Counted from the stretch's first letter, positions 31,559-45,002 are shown. The stretch: 64,000 bases of DNA from Fasciola hepatica (GCA_948099385.1 CANUEZ040000020.1:8154501-8218500); one strand, 5' to 3'. Notes: generated by a model not told the origin, from the letters alone. Numbers and translations: made by a program.

Positions 31559-33512
31559 GACCGTCATCTGAGTGTTCCCTTTGAAACAGAAAAGGGACAC
31601 TCAGGGGACGCACAGATGACGGTCGCATGAATTGATTAAAATGGACATCCTTACTCCCATTATTTTTAAAATACTAACTCTGACTTGGCGCACCTAAATA
31701 CATGTATGCTTCTTAATTGATATACCATTATTCTATGGTATGGTGGAAAATTCCCACCGCTGTAATAATAATCTTAACCATAATTTCGCATACACCATTT
31801 AGCGGATAGAATTCCCAGATTGCATGCAAAAGCCCGATTTATTTAACTGGTTTTTATATTATGAAAACTACGTTTAGCTATACAAACACTCGATTATGGC
31901 AATGAATCATCATGCTTTATCTCTGTAATGCATTTTCTGAGATACTACGGGTAAAACAGATGAATTTTAAGAACTTGTGAACATTATCAATGGATATTCA
32001 ACTGTACCAATCAACCAGACCGTTTAATTCAACATTTTGTAATGACGTAACACCACCTGAGCTTTCATTTACCTACACATCATGAGTTCGTATAGCAATC
32101 ACCGCAAATGGTAATTCGCTACTGATTGCGGCAGCCAGTCTGTATTTTTGTATAGGAAGTTATTTTTTATTGAAAATTGGGCAGCAGCTCCGGAAAACTT
32201 ACCTTATGTGACGGCATCTGTTTGCAGGGAAGATGTTGACGTATTTCACAATACTTACTATTCGTCATTGTGCGGACCTTAGTGTTCGCAGATGACTGCC
32301 ATTCGTGGACTCCTCTCCATTTTACTTATTGCAAAAATCAATCCGAAACTTAAGCATCAAATTTGACGTACACATTACCTAGTACTTTTTATTCCTGTAA
32401 TTGCCAATCCCAATCTGATCACGGACAAAGTGAATTACCATTTTTGGTAAAATGTATGGTCCTCAATTGTTTTATGTAGTCTTTTATATTCCCACACCGT
32501 GCACGCGGAATTGTTGCAATTAAATAAGTGCACGAATACACTGACGCTATGTTTGTCTTCGCATATTTGTCCTTTTTACAAAGACGTATACGTCTCGCAA
32601 CAAGCTGCGATGAATCACTGTCAATCTTGTCTTTCATCACATAAAACGATGAGACAAACTTCATATCCACGAAACAAGTTCAAAAATCAACCAAAACAAT
32701 ATCGAATACCAAATGACGAACTCTGAGCAGTGACATCTAACGGGTACCGCCTGAAACTGGCAGTCATAAAGAGAATTTAAAAAATGAAGTACCTGAAATC
32801 GCTATACACAATAAGTTGGCCACGAAAACTGACTATCATTACTACGGTTTTTATTCATAGAGTAGACGAACACATACCGGATTGGCTGGAGAAAGCAATG
32901 AGTAACAACTCCACAACAGTGACGTCACCAAAGGGACGAAAATGCCCCAGATCGTCGATCACGCAACACCTTAGGGCGTCGAAGCATTGCGTCATTCTAT
33001 ACGACACATCTGAGGTCATATACTCTAACAACAACCGACGATTACTCGGTTACGCAGAAGCACTAGTCATTCGCAATCTAAACCCCGAACTGTGTGAGCA
33101 TCGCGAATGGTTCATCTCCTTTGCTCTGCTTTGGTATCAAACATACGTCGCAATTTCGTCTCTTAATGTTCGTTTTTCCTGACTACATAAACAATTGCCA
33201 TGACTGAAGGATGTACTTTGTGCAGATGCAGCGGAATAATCCTGGATACACCGTGCAAACCAATATTTTTGGCTTCTCTATAGAATATAAGCTTCAAATT
33301 CGTTATAAATTCACGAAGGCGGAGATTTCCGTGTGTAAATACAGCCAGAATTAAACAAATAACTATTCCAACACACCGCTTACTATATACTTTAATGACG
33401 AACTTTGTGCATTTCTGATTAGTTATCACGCATTCCTGTCGACTTCGTGTTGTTGAGTGCACTGGAGTGATTTTTTTCGACCGTTCCCTAGTGGACACTC
33501 AGATGACGGCCG
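31559..33512. mobile_element. DNA-transposon-like element, transposase-less (family R, copy B)
   Basis: The left end reads GACCGTCATCTGAGTGTTCC (31559-31578). The right end, reverse complemented, reads GGCCGTCATCTGAGTGTCC (33494-33512), giving terminal inverted repeats of about 19 bp. The interior from 31625 matches 23036-24516 of copy A, while the region equivalent to the transposase of copy A (21430-23035) is missing. An extra piece of about 0.5 kb lies at about 32890-33440. The left end also folds on itself: GACCGTCATCTG (31559-31570) pairs with CAGATGACGGTC (31613-31624), enclosing a second inverted AGTGTTCCCT/AGGGACACT pair. A 132-codon frame (32784-33182) has no recognised domain. No convincing target duplication is visible. 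Confidence 0.6.
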
Positions 33513-36500
33513 ACTGTCCCCTTGCGCCACCATTGGTACTTGACAAAGTTTGCTTCCTTAGTCCAACTTTCCAACCAGCTTGATGTTTACGGCGATGTTC
33601 ACTTAGCTTTCCGAAAATTATTTGCATTTTATTTCTTACTGATTTTCCAAATCTGACTTTAAGCAGAGTTCGAGTATTTCAACGATCCGATGAAATCACA
33701 CGGATATTTTAAAAAGCAGGTTGAAGGCAGCCATTTTGTCGTTCGATTAGTGTGAGTGTAGGATCTTGTGATGCACTTACTGGGCTTCGGCTTATGGAGT
33801 GTCTGTTTGTGTGTTACAGATTGCACACTTCCAACCCCCATGGAATACACTCGTCCCGCATACTATGATGTGTAACACGAAAGCAGCAGTGATCTTCCGC
33901 CGGGATGTGGAGGGGTTGTGTGTTCAATCTGCAAAATACAAGGGAAAGAAAACCCCGTGAACCGAAGCTCAGTAAGTGTATCAACAGGCACCAACACTTA
34001 CATTATTTGAACAACAATATGGCGGCCTACAGCCTGGCCATTACGTATGACACAGTAATAGGCATGTCTTTAGTGGAATAACATTTCTAACATTTCTAAA
34101 CATTTCTAATGCGAAATCCGTGCAGGTACAGTGGTGATGCAGCAAAATAGTCCGAAGATATAACGAACAGTACGGCCAGTTTAAACGCTCCGCTCTGAGA
34201 AAAACAGAAATCAAGCCTACCTCAGCCCAACGGCGAGGTACATTATCCAGAAGACCACTATTTAGTCCAGTTTAAGAGTAGTACCATTGAATACGTGCGT
34301 CTGCAAACTTTCTCGGCCCTTCGAATAATATTTGTATCCGTCTCTCTCGGCGACGCGACTCTTCATTGGGTATGACTGCAACTATCAGAGAACTAGTCGT
34401 AAACTGATGCGACATACCGTAAATTATTCACCCCGTGGAACTACGACAGTATTTTATACCACAAACCGTACTTACACAGTCTACTGAACCAATTATGAAC
34501 ATTATGGTTTGGGAAGATGAAGTCGATGGCCGTTTTAATCTTCAAGAAAAAAGGTTCTTAAATGAATCACCAGAAAGAGTTTGTTACCTATAGACGATGA
34601 TGATGATGATGTTAAGCATGTTAATCAACTGACCACATAGGAAGGTTAATCCATGCAAAAAATTGCTCAACCAAACGTGAAACGCGGTATGTTCCTAACA
34701 AGGGGAATTCCAATCTTGGGCACACGTCATTTCGACTGGATAGGACATGGTTGGTGAGTGAAACGTACAAATTCTATCTGAAAGTCAATAAAGCGGTAAA
34801 CTGTTAGGCACAACAAGCAAGTGAAGTGACAAAGTTTGACAAAATAGGAACGCGAGAAGAGAAACATAAATTACTGGAAACAATGATAATCAGAGTCGGC
34901 TGGCCTAATGAAGCATGGAATGGATGTGGAGGAAAGACAGAAAAAATGAAGTAGGATAAGACAGATCATTCATTCCGTTAGTTTTTTGCTCCGTGAATTC
35001 TACAGCAGTGGAATTTTGCGGAATTCATCACGGTACCACACGGTCGAAGTTTGAGTGACAGAAATTATGCTTGGGTTGGGCTCTCGGAAAATCCATCCGA
35101 AGTTCACCGATTGGTTTTCGAATGCTTGATCAACCATTGGAGTGTGATATCTGTTGAGGTGAAAAAAGATCGAGAAAAGAATCACAAAAGGAATACCCAC
35201 CGGACTCTAAACAAGAAATTCCGTCACCACATACGGCTTAGATGTATTCATAGCACTGATGGAGGTTTACTGCTTTATGATTCTGAAAGATCATACAGAT
35301 CCGTTCAACAGGCCAGTATAACACGAGGCATGGATCTGCAAAATGAATTGTTGTTTGTTGAAATTCTGACTTGTGGGTTAAGCAACTAATAAGGACAGTC
35401 AAAGATGACATTACCATGCAACTCGATAGAGCTGAATTAGACAACTTGCATAGAGGGGTTTACTACATCGTGAAATGAAGAAAAATGTCCTTTTTCAAAC
35501 GTTTCTTGACACTTATTGCTTTGCTTTTGTTTGTCTCGTTCTTCGGCAACTATTCCATATACCCGTAAAGTACCGTCCCTTTTTCGATCGTAATTGAGTT
35601 TTTCACCATTGCGTGCAATCAGTTCATCTTTTTAAAGTATGATCAGTGGAGCGGTGGGGGTATTCAAACAAACGGGAAAAATAAGGAACAATTATGTTTC
35701 AGAAAGAGGCATGCTATGGGCACAAATGGCAAAGCAATTGTGTCCGCAGTTTGATGCCCCAAATTGTAGTACTTGCACTAATCTGACGGTGAATTCCACA
35801 AACGCTGAGAAACTGGAAATCGTCTGATTCAGTCCCACAAAAAAACGGACCACCAGTCATCATTTGCTGACAATCAAACAGAACAAATTACCTTTGCGCT
35901 TCTGAACCAAGAGGCAAAAACTGAGCAATGGTAACATCGGTTTATTTTAACGAATGCGGCGGCAGCGGCGAGGAACCATTGTTTTATGGATACAGAAGCT
36001 ACTGAGCTGTGTTAGGCTCATGGGGAGCCAAGGATTAGTAAAAGCAGAAAGCAAGATACGCTTCTGCTGGTCATGAACATTTTCATGTCAATTAATTCAG
36101 AAAACCAAAGTAAGAAGCCACGAAAGAGAGGTAGCTGTTTTTGGGCAAATATTCACGCCACAGGACAGCAGTAAGTGCTAAATTCGGGAGAAATTCAACA
36201 CAAAGTCAAGTAGAGTAGGTCGGGCGTTCAGACTGTTTCACATGCAAAATAGTTTTAACAGATAGGTATTCCACAGTCACTTATATCGTTGCTCCATAGA
36301 GATCGCGATGTGACTTTATCTAGGTGGGAAATTGTTAAACAACAAAATAGAGTCTAATCAAACAAGTGACAGAGTTCAAGCAGTAATGATAATCGAAAGA
36401 TGCCGCGGGCGAAGATAGGAATTTAATATCCATAATCTGAAGATCACATAGATTGTCGGTGTAGGGGAGAAACAAGGATGTGACTGTGAGCGATAGTAGG

Positions 36501-37134
36501 ACAGAAACATGATTCGGAAACATTAGTACTTTCTAGAAGACTTTTACCTAGTAACTGATGAACCCCTTCTGATCCTTTGTTTTTTTCGGCATACATAAGA
36601 AAACAAGATTTAATAGAAGTACCAAAATCAGTTCAGTTGACTTCGCTCAACTGCTAGCTTTCAATTCAGTGCCTAGGTTTCGGTTGTTATCTCACAGTAT
36701 CACCTGAAGTTTGAAGTAAAACCGACAAAGACAGGAGTAAGAGTACAAACAAGAAAATCTTCATTGAAACACGTGAAGCTCGAATTCAAAACTGTCACTG
36801 GACATGGTTCTTGGTCATTCCGCCTGATATCACAACAATCCAATAAGTGGACCCCGTGGATCTAAACCCGGAGGTTTAACGCGTCCTACAAGGTCAACCA
36901 AATTGATCTCCACGCCTTTCGGTGATGTTATTCAATGACTACCTCCACCAACTGCGTCGGAGAACGACGTTAAAGATGTCAACGCGTTGCCAGATACCAC
37001 TAAGGTCACGAATGGAGAGTCACTGACCATCAGTTCACTTGTGAACGGCATGGTGGCTGATAAAATCTGTCGGTCATAAACGCTGTCCGGAGAAAATGCC
37101 AAAAAATAAAGAAAAATATTCGCCGTACAAACTA
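33513..37134. other. Unassigned end of the duplicated unit
   Basis: Its second copy would lie beyond the window. I recognise no gene. Small repeats present are three tandem ACATTTCTAA-type units at 34081-34110 and (GAT)5 at 34596-34610. The plus strand becomes purine-rich from about 34500. A 112-codon plus-strand frame at 35051-35389 is the longest, has no family resemblance, and shows no coding signature I can defend. The stretch ends at the tandem junction 37134/37135. Confidence 0.4.
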
Positions 37135-39365
37135 AACTGAACTCAACGGCCAGTTATGACGTCACCATTTCTGCTCCCACCCTTTACCCCAGCTGAGTTT
37201 CTTCTGTAATTTCATGCAGAACTTAGTCTTTACTCTTGCTCAATGACTATTCTTGGCGAAATACTAACTTTCCCATCGAAAGATTTAGCTACACTTAGGC
37301 GTTTCCCTTTCAGTCTCTTGTTTCATGGCCTCAATCTACCTTAGGGATCCACTGCACCGACGAGCCCGTGCTTAACTTTTGTTCTTCTTTCCGTTAACCA
37401 TTGATCCTCAGCTGGGCTATACCCAGAATGCGTCTCTATCTCATTTCACTTGCTACAGACTTTTGCGTCCGACCGCTTTCGCATGACCCGTCTGATGATC
37501 GCACCCACGTATCCAGCAATATATATATATACCTCGGGTATGCTCCACTCACTTTTCTCCTCCTTCCTAACTAGATTGTGCCATTTTACAACATAATTTG
37601 CATACATATAAATAAAACCGTTCCGTCCTTTAGTGATAGGTGCTCGCATTCACTCAATTCCTGTCTCAGGCTAGAACTCAGCAGTCCCATCCTGCTTTTC
37701 TTGTGCCTTTTTCGTACACCGCAGTCTTGCCACACGGATTACCATTCCTTGTTAACTAGGCTTTACTTCTCTGCACATATGCTCATGGTAAGTTAAGACC
37801 CTTTTCCAACCGGAATCCGTATACCTCTGATTTCTCTGGACCCTGCGGAGTACCAGGACATTTGATCCCACATGAAAAATCTTCACCTTAACACCCAGTG
37901 TTTTTCTCCCTTTTCACTGTCTGCCGTCCTCGACCACAGCTGGTGAACTGACCAGACTCTTATCTTTCTATTTTCTCATTCTTCTTCCGGACCATACCCC
38001 CTACTATCGTTTTATTCCTGGTCACAAACGGACATCCTCTCCTCATCCACCACCTGCATGATATCGCCCTGAATCTCTACTATCACCCAACTACCCTAGA
38101 AAGCTACCAGTCTCCGTCTAGGGATCCTTAATAGACCGGTCCACTAGCCAAACGATAAATAATTGTTCGTATAACGAAATGTTCATTTTCTTGTTTCCAT
38201 CGAAACAATAATCATAACCCACAGCTGGAACACTCTCCAGACTGCCGCACTCCTGATCTCTTTCAGATTGCATTGGTCACTTAGGTAGCTATCGGCCAAA
38301 TAGACGTTTATCCCGGATTACCGTAAGGACTGGACGATTTGCTCAATGGTTTAAACCTATGCTCTCGCCTGCTGACGTTAAATGGGGCACCGTACACGGA
38401 TTAACGAAACCTCATGAAAGTCTCACCGGATTGCAGAGGTGACTCCTGACACCAACCATCAACACATCCACTCAACGTCTATTCCCGATAATCCAACCCA
38501 ACAGTTCAATTCTTTCCGCGTTGAAGTACGAAACCAATGACCGGAACCCAGCCCTCACCGCTGTCCACTTCGTCAAACCAGTCCTTTTTTACCTGCTACC
38601 CTCAACATTCTACCTGCCACCACATGTAACCAAGGTCTTTATGGAACAGAATACCAGCCATTTGCAGCCAACCATAATTTGGTTAACAATTTTCCATCAC
38701 ATACAAAAAAGAAAAATTTACGCTCCTCCGATTTCTGCCTAGCCGAACCATTGACGTTTGTCTCCACTAATCCGTTTCATTGACGGCTTTTCTTTAAAAG
38801 TCCGTTATACGTCCATACTCCATTCATGCTCTTCAAAAGTTCACTGAAATTCCTGCGAAGCTTTTCGCCCTCATGTGAATTTCCATATGACACTGTAATC
38901 ACCTGCACAAAAGGTCCGTTTTATTATCACCTTTGACTCACTTGCCTTCATTTCACATGCTTCCTCCACAATTAGTTACCCAATGCTGGATCAGTGTCCA
39001 ATATTCCGCTGCTGTCTCTGACTGCACGTTGAAAGCCCCATGCTTGCTTTACTTCTAACAATGTTCTTTGGCATTTCTTCCGCCCGGTTACTCGTTAGTG
39101 ACTATCCAGTTGTCACTTATATCAGCAATCCCACGACTTTTCAGCTATCCACACCGCCCCCAGCGGTTTCGAAGCCGATTCGGAATTCCCGCTTCAACCA
39201 TTACCACTTTTGTTCACTCAAACACTACATGACCTTACTGGTGTATTTCGGTTGCTGTGTGATTTACAAATTTAGAATTTGTGAATACCTCACATTGACA
39301 TGTACTACTGTATACTCTGATCTTGCCTTGTGCATGTGTATTGACCGCGGTCAAGAAATATACCA
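37135..39365. other. Unassigned start of copy 2
   Basis: Apart from position, this is the same pyrimidine-rich, gene-free sequence as 3959-6189. I noticed no base difference from copy 1 in this part. Confidence 0.4.
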
Positions 39366-40246
39366 TACTATACTATAGTATACTATTATTATTAAGCTTG
39401 AGTGACCGATAGGCCCACGCCCATTCACTCACAAGCAGTGAGATTGATATTGGGCCCGGGAAGGATCCTTGAGGCATGTTACCGGTGACGCCCACCGTAC
39501 CGGAGCACCCGTCTCCTACTTTGTGTAAAGCTCCCCAGAGGAAAGAAAGCCCGTCAGACACATAAGCACAGGTCAAATCATTTTGAATGCACCCATCTTG
39601 CTGAGCAGCTTATAGTGACTAACTGGGCCAAACGCCTTGCTAACGTTAGGATCACATACTTCGGCTTGTTTTCTTTCGTACAGCCGTTAGTTCACCCTGT
39701 CTAAGAAATAAAAGGGATTATTCCGTGACCATCTGTATTTAAGAACCCACGACGGGATGGGCTTAGCTGTGATTGCTCCAATAAGGACTGATTGATAAGA
39801 GCGCGGAAGGCCTCAAGAACTTTGCATTGGATGCTTATTAGGCCTACTGGAGTACTGTTACCCACCGTTGGATTAGGTCCAACCTTAAGTATTGGCGAGA
39901 CTGCGGCGATTTTCCGGTCCCGAGACGGCTCGCCCTGGCCCAACGTGGGTCTGTTCGGCTTGCCTACTGAGGGATTGGTGACGGCGGGGTGGATGCCGCC
40001 TGAACCTGCTGAATTATGGACACTTAATGCCGATAGATATTTACTCACGGTATTCTCTCGAAGACCTGTTTCATGTAAATTCAGCGTCAAATCATCCAGT
40101 GCCCTGCGGTCTATCCAGCTCACACCGGAAACTTCTACTTTGCTCTGGTGGTCAATGGCGAGGCCGTCGTCGTATATGCCACCGAACATAGGAAAACTGA
40201 TCACTTGAGTGAACAGGCCGAGTGTTGTGCTGGTGAAAAAATCCAT
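39366..40246 (-). pseudogene. Non-LTR RT remnant NL-a, second tandem copy
   Basis: The 181-codon frame at 40246-39701 and the following shifted pieces are identical to those of the first copy, including the Asp-less motif-A block and the PQGSFPGPIS block. The shared inactivating changes show that decay preceded the duplication. Confidence 0.75.
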
Positions 40247-41025
40247 AGTCGAATTTGGCTGGTAAGAGTTGTGTGGTCAAGAAAGTTCATGGGGAAGCGA
40301 ATGCTTTGCACACTGATCGGACATTGTGTATGCACCCAAGCTGGATGCTTACTGTTAAGAGATAAATATCGTCTCACAATTTGCGATGACCCCAGGTTCC
40401 ACCATTTCTTACATTCACTAAGAAACCGTCGAGATCATGGTCATTGTCGATTTCAAGCTGGCTGAGTATGAACTTTCATCGGGAAATTCGATTTCAGAAA
40501 TGGGTTGAGGCTGAAATTAGAACTGCACCACAGGTAGCGAAAAAGTCCAGTCACCCGGAAAGGTGGGCTCTACTGACTCTTTGATGCTGTGGTAAAAGAG
40601 GGAGCAATTTTCTCTATCTCCCATCTCTTGTGTTCACCCAAGTTATCCTGGTCACCACTGGTAATGGGGGTCCACCACTTGGAAGGACCCGTCAGTGTCA
40701 AGTACAGGGGACAGAAGGCTGGGCAGCGGGCCAGATGATGGGGCAAAATTGATAAGGCTACTAGTATTGGATGAAGATCAGTGAGTGAAGGCGTAAAGGG
40801 TGGAAGGAAACCGAGTGTGTAGAAAAAACCGATCAGAGATGGCTGAAGCAAAGGAAAAAAAGAGAAGGAAAACCAAAAAGCCATGGAAGAACGGAGGGAA
40901 GCGGTGTGGAGAAGTTTATTAGGTTGGCTCATTGGCTGCCTAGTTAACACAAGGTCTAGCTAGATATCACCAGTCCAGGCAGTGCTTTGTAGTCGGTCAC
41001 TGTGGCCCACCATGAAACACAGGTC

Positions 41026-42506
41026 CACACTCTGTGCAGCCGGTGCTTAGGCTCATCAGCTGTAGCTGCCTCGAACATTCCCTCTGGGGTTTATTCGGCC
41101 TCAGATCGCAAGTTGTGTGAGAAACTAGGCCCAAATTCTTCTCCGTGACCTGTTTTCCCCCCGCCTAAAGGCGTGGCCTCTTGGGTTGTGATTTTTCCCC
41201 GGCCGCAGCAGGACATACGTGCGAATACCAAAGTTGATCCAGCCTGTTAGGATTTTTCGCCTTACTACGAGGTCCCCATGTTTCCATCTATCCACTGAGA
41301 ATAAGTTGAGGCCTTCCAGGGTTTCTTCTAAGTTTTTCCTCTGAAAATGGACAAAGATCTGGCGAGTCTTTTCTGCACCTCTAGCAATCGCCTATCCCGA
41401 ATCAGAAGTAGACTACTGCCTTGGACACAGTTCTTCAAGTGAGACTGCATGAGTCTCCTGTATGGCGAGAGGAAACCGATGGTTTGCTGGGGCTGATTGT
41501 CCAACGAAGCTAACCAAATGCTTTAGAAGCCAATTTTGCCGCTTTTTCACACGGGGCTTTTGGATCGAAATCAACCCTTACCATAAGTCTCAATTCCTTA
41601 ACCACAACTTTTACCGGCAATGTTGCTTTCACACCCTCAGCTTCCAGCACTTTCGATCTACGAGGTAGCCCAAGCGTACAGGAGTAGGCCTTTGTGCACT
41701 TTCAACGATAAACCGCGCTTTGTAGTCCATCCCTGGACCCTGCCCAGGTCTCTAGAACGATTCCTGGTCCACTAATTCCAATATTTTTACTTCTTCGAAG
41801 AAATTGAAAAAGGAGTTTCCCGAGCCGTTTTCCAAGCCAATAGTCTTCAGGGGAAACAGCACGGGCCCAGGGCCCGACCGTCGTGGTACTCTACCCTGAA
41901 ATTGCCCGGCGGAGATGAGGTTCCTTCTTCTTTTGCAGGGTTCTGTCAAACAAAGGACACCTTACCCATGTCCCCACTTGCTCCAAAAGTTTAAACCTCC
42001 TTTGTTTATCCATAAGCAGACGATGGTTTACCGGGTCAAAAGGCTGCTGGAAATCCAGGCTGAAATACTCAACTCGCCTCCCTCTGTCTATTCTCCGTCT
42101 TTTCCTCCAAGCGCCACAGCAGGTTGGACAGATACGAATGTTATTGCACGAACCAGTGCTTAGATTCCCGAGAAAGGCTAAGCTTTTAAGTTGCTACACT
42201 AATTGGCCCCCAAAGATGATTTTCATGACCGTTAGAACTGTGAAGGTGGGGTCCATTGGACGGTATTTTTCACAACCCCCTCCGCGAACCCCCTAGTGTG
42301 GCAAAGCATTCGTTACCCACTCCTGGGGAACGACTCCGGCCTCGATTGAAGCACTGAGCGGTTGCTTCAGTGGTCCTGCCATCCTTGGTCCTGGTGATCT
42401 TAGGGTCTCCAGATGGGTACCACCCTGACCCATTGCACTGGGGCTGATTGACTCTGACGGTTACCTTATTTTCTTCTCTCGGGTAGAACTTTATCTCCAC
42501 CGTGAC
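41026..42506 (-). pseudogene. Non-LTR RT remnant NL-b, second tandem copy
   Basis: This carries the same motif series (motif-A neighbourhood, GPVLFPL, Glu-substituted ADD block, CEKAAK segment) in the same shifted frames as the first copy. No base difference from copy 1 was noticed here. Confidence 0.65.
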
Positions 42507-42865
42507 CAGAGGGGGAACCTTCGGATATGCAACCCTTTGGTTTACCTTGTAAATCTTTTGGTAGAGCCTGCACTCGCGCAGATAGTCAACTTACACCAGA
42601 TGTTTACATCAAAAATCGTCATAGATCATATGATTATTTTCGTTGCTTGATTGACTGAATAACTTTGTTGATTTTCGTAGATCAGACAAAGCATTTCCCT
42701 TTTTCCTCGGGAACAGTTGTTCACAGCACTTTTGGCGACCTGCCACTCGGATTGAAGGGGGAACTTAACTCGCTGCGATCTGACCTTCAATGTCCTTCAA
42801 TTTTCTTGTCAGAAGGAGGAGAGAAACGTCTCGTGTGAGTGTCTTCTTGTTGACTCTGTAGGTTC

Positions 42866-44596
42866 AAGCTCGGGGAGAACTCCCTAACAGCGCCTCCGGA
42901 TGCACATGGAGACGGTGTTGGAACCAATCGTCGTCTTTTTCCCCTAACACTGATGCCGATGAGACGTTTGAGAGATTTGTGGTCAGTTCGGGGGGGGGGG
43001 GGGGGGCAATAACCCAGTGGCAAACCAGTCAGTTGAGGCTTTTGCAGCATAAGATGATGGCCTCATATCCGGTTGTTAATCCGGAGAGAGAACTCAGCCA
43101 AGGATTTCGGATCCACGCCACCATGGAGGGTCTTCCTCAAGCGGATTCTGCCATCCAGAGCCCGCTGGTAGTACCCCGGGAGAAAATCAAGAAGCCTAAG
43201 ACAATTCATATAGCTGGCCCAACTCAAAGCCAACGGCGAGTCTTGCAGTGGGACTTTGCGCCATATCTAGTTTCACCATCTCGCCAGTAGTTCATGGATG
43301 GGTTACGGCATCTTATCATTGAAGTCCGGGGTACAATTAGGGGGCACACAATAAATGGAGGGCCTTGGAACTCGACGGATCAAACAAGTAATGTATGACA
43401 CCGAGGACAACTCTAGAGGAACCTCAGACATTTTCGCGTGAGCTTCAGGCTTGAAGGACGAAGACAGCATAACACCAAGGTCTCAGTTGCATGACAATTT
43501 CGGTAGCGTTCCGTTCCCTATGCGGAACACTGCTTCCAACACCAGCCTCTCGACGGGCATGTGCTCGCATTTTGATACATTGGTTGGTAGAGCTCAGACG
43601 GCAGACCGTCTTGCTGAGTTATCCAAATCGCTACGCAGAATCTCTTCGTTCATATCCGACTCCTAAGACATACCACCTTTTTGAACTATCAGCGTAAAAA
43701 AGGCAAGACTACTGAATGGCTGAAGGTGAGTCATTTACACAGGCCAGAAGCAGCCACGGTCCAGACGCCGATCCCTGAAGCATCCCACTTATTGCAGTGT
43801 CCCAACTTGAATTCGACCAGGGATTGTTAACTGAAAACGCAATCTTTTTCAAGAAATGCTTATTCCAGTCAGAAGTTGAGCTCTGGGTACCAGGGTTCCT
43901 CAGATTTTCCACCGTCGATCTTGAGGTATCTTTTCCGAGGCCTTGCTGAAATCAAGGAAGACTGCATCTGTGTTCTAGCCGCCCTGCATGGCCTCTGCCT
44001 ACCGTTCTCTTGCCAGCTGCAGATCTGAAAAGCACAACCCCCTTCGACAGAGGCGATGCTGGACGAGACACAGATACGTGAACGACTTCAACTGTTCCCG
44101 AATTCTCACTGATACTAGTCAATTCATCACTTGTCCGGGGAAAGCGGGTTAGGTTGATCGGGTGATAGTTGATGGACAGATAATTGCGGACTTCCGTTTG
44201 CGAGGCAAAACTTTCCATGAGAGGCGATAGACTGAATAGATCGGCCAAAGAAGGTGCGAGATTGCTGACAAGTGCGGGCGAAACTGTCGGATAAGTACCA
44301 TCAGGCCCGGGCGACAGACAAGCTTTTAGCCTCCTGAGTTTCTTGGTGAACTCACTTGTATGGAGGGGTCGCAGCGTTTGGAAAATATCCGTATAGGGCG
44401 GTGACGGAGATGAAGTCGTCTTTATCATTGAGAGAGGTGAGCACAGACGGGCGAGAACCTTTGCTCCTTGAACATCTCTTCCAGCGAGTGCTTTCTGGTA
44501 AACACAGAGCAGTATAACCCTGCTAACATGGGGTTCATGCCTCAAACAGGCATCAGGCATTTTTGGGGGCAATGCCGAAGACTTTAGTAGGCACAT
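42866..44596 (-). pseudogene. Non-LTR RT remnant NL-c, second tandem copy
   Basis: This matches the first copy except for the G-run at 42990-43006 (17 Gs against 13), which changes the reading frame through the proline-coding tail, and T for C at 43209. LDFSKA and the damaged YAD block are unchanged. Confidence 0.75.
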
Positions 44597-44634
44597 TATC
44601 AGAATAAAATTCCCCCTTTATTTTAATGGGCGGA

Positions 44635-45002
44635 CTAATTTTTAAGATGGCGCTTTATAGCTCGAGCCTTTTTAAGTATTCCGATACCACTGCTGTGCGC
44701 ATTTCCCACTGCGGACAGATTGTTGCAGCTCACGACCAGATCACGGAGGACAATTGCAGTGCCTTGAGAGCCATCGGGAGGAGCAAATGTAACTGTCTGA
44801 CCATCCATTCCGTATTTAGGTGCCCGTAGGATTTGACACAAACCGAAGCTGCAGCAGTCCATACCACTAACGATGCGTCTGTTTGCATTTCATCAAATTT
44901 CATAAGCCATAACTGGAGTCCCGTATATGGTACACCAAAACTAGGTATACCGCTGTGATGCACATTCGTAGAAATCCCCCGGTCATTGCCGCATACCTGC
45001 AT
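44635..45002 (-). pseudogene. Non-LTR post-palm fragment NL-d, second tandem copy
   Basis: Same fragment as the first copy (LMKFDEMQ, RDLVVSCNNL, KARAIKRHLKN) with one substitution, G for A, at 44739. Confidence 0.55.

Larger units (their letters stand above)
3959..37134 (+). repeat. Tandem segmental duplication, copy 1 (complete 33,176-bp unit)
   Basis: The sequence starting AACTGAACTCAACGG at 3959 starts again at 37135 and runs in the same order and orientation to the window end. Every long open frame recurs at a constant offset: 33,176 up to the G-run at 9814, 33,180 up to the T-run at 14831, and 33,179 afterwards. I noticed four substitutions (10029, 11559, 14384, 26878) and two homopolymer-length changes over about 26.9 kb of overlap. 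Because the unit contains a whole LTR element with its broken pol, the duplication post-dates that insertion and its decay. The part 30822-37134 has no counterpart inside the window because copy 2 is cut off. A false duplication by the assembler is the main alternative. Confidence 0.95.

Noticed and set aside
35051..35389. 112-codon plus-strand frame as a host gene
   Set aside because: No domain, no splice-supported neighbours and no coding signature; the surrounding DNA is repeat-rich and frames of this size occur throughout by chance.
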